Positions 15,001 through 21,000 of a stretch of 64,000 nt of DNA are shown in pieces (positions within the stretch are counted from its first letter, which is position 1; each line of letters begins with the position of its first letter). This DNA is from an uncultured Christensenella sp. (GTDB lineage: Bacteria > Bacillota > Clostridia > Christensenellales > CAG-917). The notes beneath the pieces were generated by a model. It made no database searches. It was given only the letters and a program-made list of their open reading frames with translations, and was not told the origin of the DNA. A program made the position numbers and the translations under genes. Where the stretch lies: NCBI GenBank assembly GCA_910577815.1, contig CAJTNO010000002.1, forward strand, positions 199,138-263,137. Direction: 5' to 3'.

Positions 15001-18000
15001 CTTTACAAATTCTATGGCAAGCTCCATCTCGTCGATGTCGCTGTCCAGAATGAACTGACCTACGCTCTTGCCGCCGGCAAGTCCCAACAGGTCGAGCTTG
15101 GCAAGGTCCACGTTAAGAGCGATGTTGATGCCGATGCCGCCCGTAAACTCGGACTGCGCCTGCAATTCGATAATCATATCGCCGAGCAGGTTTGCAACAA
15201 GACCGCCCGCGTTGTAGGTTTCGATGCCGTTGCTGTTGAAATACACCAAACCGCCGACCGCAAGATAGATATTCTGGTCATAGTACTGCGGTCTGTCCTG
15301 AATTGCATAGAAGCCGATGTTCTCAACGGCTTGCGGAACGTCCGCTTCGTCTTCCTTCGCCTTGGGCTTGAGTATTAGCTCCTCCTCGCGGCGGAAGCGT
15401 ATTCCGTCGTCGGATGCGTCAGCCTGTACGTAAACTCCGGTTGCGAAATCGTAGACATAGGTGCCTTCGTTATCCTGAATATAATTCAGATAATAGCCCT
15501 TTAAGTTGCCGTCCTTATCCGCCTTTACGGTCGCATATCTGCGGACATATCTTTCGTCGTCCTTAAATTTGACGTTTCCTTTATCGTCGGGAGTCAGCTC
15601 GCCGTCGTTTATTGCGCGGAACATTCCGCCCAGCTTGACGTAATTGCCCGTCTTGGACTTATCAAATACGTAGTATATGCCGCCCTGTTCGAGCTTTTCG
15701 GTCTTTACGCGTGCATACGCGTCCTTCATAACCGCCTTGGGAGCGTAGAAATCAACGCCGTCGGCAGGGGTATACTTGATGGAGTAGCGCTGTTCCGTCG
15801 TATTTTCGGGAGCCTCTACGTAATTTCCGGTATTCTTATCGAATATATATCCGCCGTTCTTATCGGCAACGTACTCGAAATAGCAGGGCTTTGCGTCCTT
15901 CATAACGAGGTTGCTTGCGACAGCATATCTGTCAACGCCGCCGATAGCCTTCTCCTCTTCCTTGATAAGACGGAATTCGCCGTTGACCTTGATGTAATCT
16001 CCGTCAGCCGCCTTTGTAAAGTAGTAGTAATTTCTGCCCTCTACTATATTCTCGACGTCAACCTTTTCGTACACGTCGGAATCCCTGTAGAAGCCGTTTA
16101 TAATCGGCAGCAGATTTTCGATGTAGAGGTCGAGATTGATAAAGTCGTATCTGTCGTTCATAGACAGCACGCCTTCAAACGTATCGATGCTCATAAAGTC
16201 GAACTCAACGTCCAGACCGAGCATAATGTCAAACATAAAGCTGACGTTATTACCGTCGCTGCCCGCCGCCTGCTTATTGGCAAGCGCGGCAATCATTTCG
16301 AGAGTGAGCATCTCGCGTCCGCCTATATTGTTGGTCGGGCGCAGGAACAGACCGGACCGCTCGTCGAGTACGGTAAGGTCGGAGGTCGGGTCGAAGTTAA
16401 ACAGACTCTTAAGCAGCTCGTTAATCATATCGGGCTTGAAGTAAATGCCGAGGTAGTCGAGCTTGTTGGAGGAATTATCGCCGGGGAACCAGGGAGTGCC
16501 CTTTACGAGTATGCTCTTAACCATAATGTTGAGCACCTCGCCGAGCTTAGCGAGCAATTCGCTGTTATCGTCGGCTGTAGGCAGAGCCTCCTGCTTGCCG
16601 CCCTCGGTATCGTTTGCGCCGAACTTATCGAGCAAATCGAGCAAGCCTACGCTTAGCTTGGGACCGCCGACCGCTGAAGCGTCGATATACAAATCGCCTT
16701 CCACAAGATAGATATTGAGCTTGCGCTGACTGTTTGCACCGTCCTCGTATGTGAAATCTATGCTTACCGCAAGCTGCAAAGCATTTAGGATAGTTTGAGT
16801 ATCGAATTTGATATTGTCAAAGCTGAAATCAGGCGAATCGACCTCGCTGAGCTTAAAGCCGAGAGTCTCGGTATTAAGACGGATTTGCGCGTCGATAAGC
16901 ACGCCGTCTCTCATTGCGTCGTTAAGCAGAAGGTTAAGCCCTACGTGCTTGAGAAGCTCTCCGAGCGTAATGGAACCGTTTTCTCCTTTAAAGTGGATGA
17001 TGGGAAGTCCGTAGGACAGTATACTGTCGAGAGCCTCCATATTGAGGATGAGGTCAAGCGTTTCGTCAAACGCGAAGCCGTCGCGCACGTAAATGCCGCG
17101 CGGGTCCTGAATAAATCTGCCGTCCGACTTGTTGAGCGAATATCTGTCCTTAGCGGAATATGTCGCAAGACGGTTGGGGTCGTCTATGCGGATATACGTC
17201 GCGCTTGTCTTGTAGTCTAAAAGCAGGCTCACGTCAACCGCGAGAATTCCCGCCTCGGGACGCTTGTTGAAATGGTCGCGCGCCACGTACTGCGGCAAAC
17301 CGGTATGGTCCGCGTTGTCGGGATTGAATTCCACAAACTCGTGGGTTACGGGGTCAAGCACGTACAGAACGTCGGTTTCGGACGGATTTTCCGCAAGAAT
17401 GTAATCCTTCTTTGCAATAGCTTCCTTAAGCTCGTTTGCAACGTGCTTATAGGTTTCGCCGTCCTTGCCCGTTTCGATATGGAATGAGCCGAGCGTAAGT
17501 CCCAGCGAGAGAAGCTTGCTGTCGATGTCTATGGAAAGCTCGAGCTCGGGCGATACGCTGATGCTCGCATTCACGGACAAGCCGAGGTCAAGCGAGGATA
17601 TAATCTCGTTGATATCCACGTCGTTATTCGCGTCCGAGCCGGCGGCGATAGCCGCAATAAGTCCGAGCAGAACGTTTTGCGTAACAAGCAGACCGACCTT
17701 GCCGTCGGCAATGTCAAGCAGAATACGCATCTGCTCCTCGATGCTTGCAGAATCGGTATCGGCAGTAGCGACAGCCTCGTCGTCGCCGATATGTATCTTT
17801 CCTACCAGCTCGGAAATGAGCTTGGTAATGATATTTGCAATTCCTGTATTTTCAATATATACAGCTTCCTTGCCGAGTCCGCCGAAATCGATATAAACGG
17901 TATTTCCGTCAATATAGATTGCCAGAATATTGGAGTGGTCTATCTCGTTTGCAAGTCTTAAAACAATCTTTGTTGACGCGGGGTCGGTAAGCGAAATATT

Positions 18001-21000
18001 TGCGCCTACTGTAAGCACGGGCTTATAGTGAACGGTATCCTTAAAGTCGATGCCGAGCTTAAGTCCGAGCTGCGGGAAAAGCACGTCGAGGTAATCCTCT
18101 ATACGGATAGGCGCGTCCTGCTCCTTGATTTTCACGTCAAGCGCGAGCGACAGGTGCAGCGTAAGGTTGTCGAGGCTGTCGAGCCCCGCATACTTGCCGC
18201 TGTCGAAATTCTCCGCGCCGCCGGGAAGCACGCTGTCGTCGGTGCCGAGCCCGATGCGAATATCGGAGAGCGTCAATCCCATATACAGCGGGTCTACCTG
18301 CACCTTGAGCGCAAGCTCGTAGAACCAGTAGAACGCGAAATAGCTCTCGGTGCTGTTAAGCTTGATGAAATCGTCGGGAGCGATATTCTTGCCCGTAAGC
18401 AGATTTACGATAGTAGTTACAAGCGCTTCCGCAAAGTTGACCTTAATTTCGGTATCGTTTACGGTAGCTCTCTTAATAAGATTATTGATATTGCCGAGAA
18501 GCACGCTCAAAATTCCCTTTGAGGCTTCTTCCTCGGTAGTATCGCCCTCGGCGGGAGTATTCTCCGCCCCGTCGTCGGGAGCGGTATTATTTTCACCCTC
18601 GGAGGGCTTATTTCCGCCTTGAATTGATTTGATAAGCGACGCGACGTCGAGATTTGCAAGCGCAAGGTGGAAGTCGTTTTTGATATCGAGATACACCGTG
18701 CTTACAGGCACGCCGAACTGCTCGCCCGTGTACAGAAGGTGTACGCCGAGCAGAGTATGCTTGGTTATGCTGGCCTGGTCGTTGAAATCAACGTCGTCGA
18801 TTGCTACGTTATAAATTTCGATACCTATATCCGAGTGGGACAGTATATAGTCGAAGTCAAACAGACTTGCGGGAATATACAGCTCGTCGTCTACGAAATT
18901 GCCTACGGTTTGGGGAGTAAGTATAACCTTTACGTAGTTTTCACCCGTCTTGAGATAGGCAACGCCCTTATTGGTCTTTTTATCGATAAGCTGATTATAA
19001 TCCTTAGGAGCCTTTACAAGCGAAATCCCGTCGGGCAAATACTGCTTGATAAACAGCGTTCCGTCGTAACCCTTTATGCCGTCCTCGTCAAGCTGAATGT
19101 AGTTGGTGCCTTCGAGCTTATAAATTTCTCCGTATTTATACTTATTCTGAGCAATTTCATCCTTACTGATGGGGATGAACACCGTATTTTCTATAAAATC
19201 GATAAAGGATTCGGGGTTAAGACGGAGATTAAGCGAAATTCTGAAGCCGAGATTTGCAACGACCTCCTCGTCGATGTTATAGGAAAGCAGCAGCGAATGC
19301 AGGAAGGAATTGAGCGCGGGATTTTCGCCGTCCTCGTAGAACTGAGCAATCCACTTGCCGAGCGTCCAATCCGAGCTGCCCTGATTTGCGCCGAGGTCGA
19401 TAGTACCCTTAAGCTCGAGGAAAACGGAGGGAATCTCCATATCGCCGTTGCCGTTGAACAGCGGAACTTCGATATAACCGTCCTTATCGTCCTTAAGATA
19501 GGTAGCCAAATCCTTTTTATTTTCGCCCTCGCCCACGGTAATGCCGTTGAGCATATTACCGCCTGCGATGATATTGATATCCGCGGCATAAAGCTTCGCG
19601 CCTATCAGGGTTTCTTCGTTAGCGTCGTTTATCTCGAAGTTGAGCGAAATTTGCTCGCCGCTTCTGCTTGCGAGCGTATCCCAGACAACGTCAATCCACG
19701 CCGTAACGTCGGTAAGGTCAAAGCCGACAAGCTCGTAGAGAGCCTCGACAATGCCCTGCATAATTCTGATTTGCAGCTTTTCCGAGGTGAGAGAAGCCAC
19801 CACGGACAGGGCAAGCTTTTTCTTTGTAAGCGCCTCCGCCGCGCTGTCGCCCTCCGCAACCGTCAAAGCCTCCTTGAGGGAGCCGTCGGGATTTATATTT
19901 ATAGTACTGTCCTTAGCAATAATCTTAAGGAGGATATCAAATATATCCATCGGCACGCTGAACTTATTGATGCCGAAGTTACTGCCGTCCACGTACAGAC
20001 GTTTACCCGTATAATACAAGCCGAGAAGCACCTTTTCGGGTTCGCTGAATTTCTTACCGGTAAGCTCGATAAGCAGCTCGGAGCGACGGTTTTTGGTGTC
20101 TACGTTCTCGTCGCCGAGCAGATAGCTCATAACCGACGCAAGGTCAAGACGTCCGCTCATCTTAAGCTTATACTCAAACGTACCCTTTTGGTCGAAGCCG
20201 ACCGAAATAGTATCCGAGAAGGCGGGCATAAACTTATCCGCCTCGTCGTCGAAATAATACAGCAATCCCTTATATCCGGAGGGAACGGGATACTGCTCTA
20301 TGGATTTATAGGTAATGCCGTCGCCGTCAAGCCAGTGAGTGCCTTTTCTGCCGAAATCGATGGTAGTGGTGCCCTGCTCGACGCTGAGATTTAATCCGAA
20401 AACGCCGTCGAACGACACAAACGGATTTGCAAACAAATCAACGAAATCGTCCTTGGAATACTGAGTTTCCAAATCGAGATAATTGGTATTGCTCTCGCCG
20501 AGACCGGCTTCGAAGCCGTTAAGACCGATTTCGAAATTGACGTGGTCGCCTATGCTCATATAGATGCCGAGCTTAAGCTCGGACAGATTGAGACCGTCCA
20601 CAAGCTCAATCTTGATACCGCCCTCTACGCCCGCGTCGTTTACTATGATATCGATGCCGTCGATATCGAGACCGTCGATAAGCGCCTGAAGCAGATTGCT
20701 TACGAATGCGATTTCAATGGAATTTTTACCGAGGTTAATACCCTGTATCATTCCGCCGATAAGCGCAATAATTCTGTCTGTGGACGTAGCCTGGGTAATA
20801 TCCTCGTCGGCTGTGCCGTCGGCGGTAGCAAGAGCCTCGTCGTCGGCAGACAGAGCGTCCATCTCCACGCCCATCATAGACAGACGCTGAAGGTCAATCA
20901 TAATCTTATCCACGCCTATGCAGAGCATCTGAGCGTTGATATACAGCTTGCCTTCCTGCAGATATATTGCGAGAACCTCGTTGTTATAGTCTATATTACC

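Noticed and set aside
19..20394. Long plus-strand ORFs opposite the giant gene (for example 19-1941, 4789-6657, 6949-8265, 11392-13017, 18667-20394)
   Set aside because: They are antisense shadows. The giant gene avoids TTA, CTA and TCA codons, which leaves the opposite frame open. They lack ribosome sites and have implausible Arg/Val/Tyr-rich composition.
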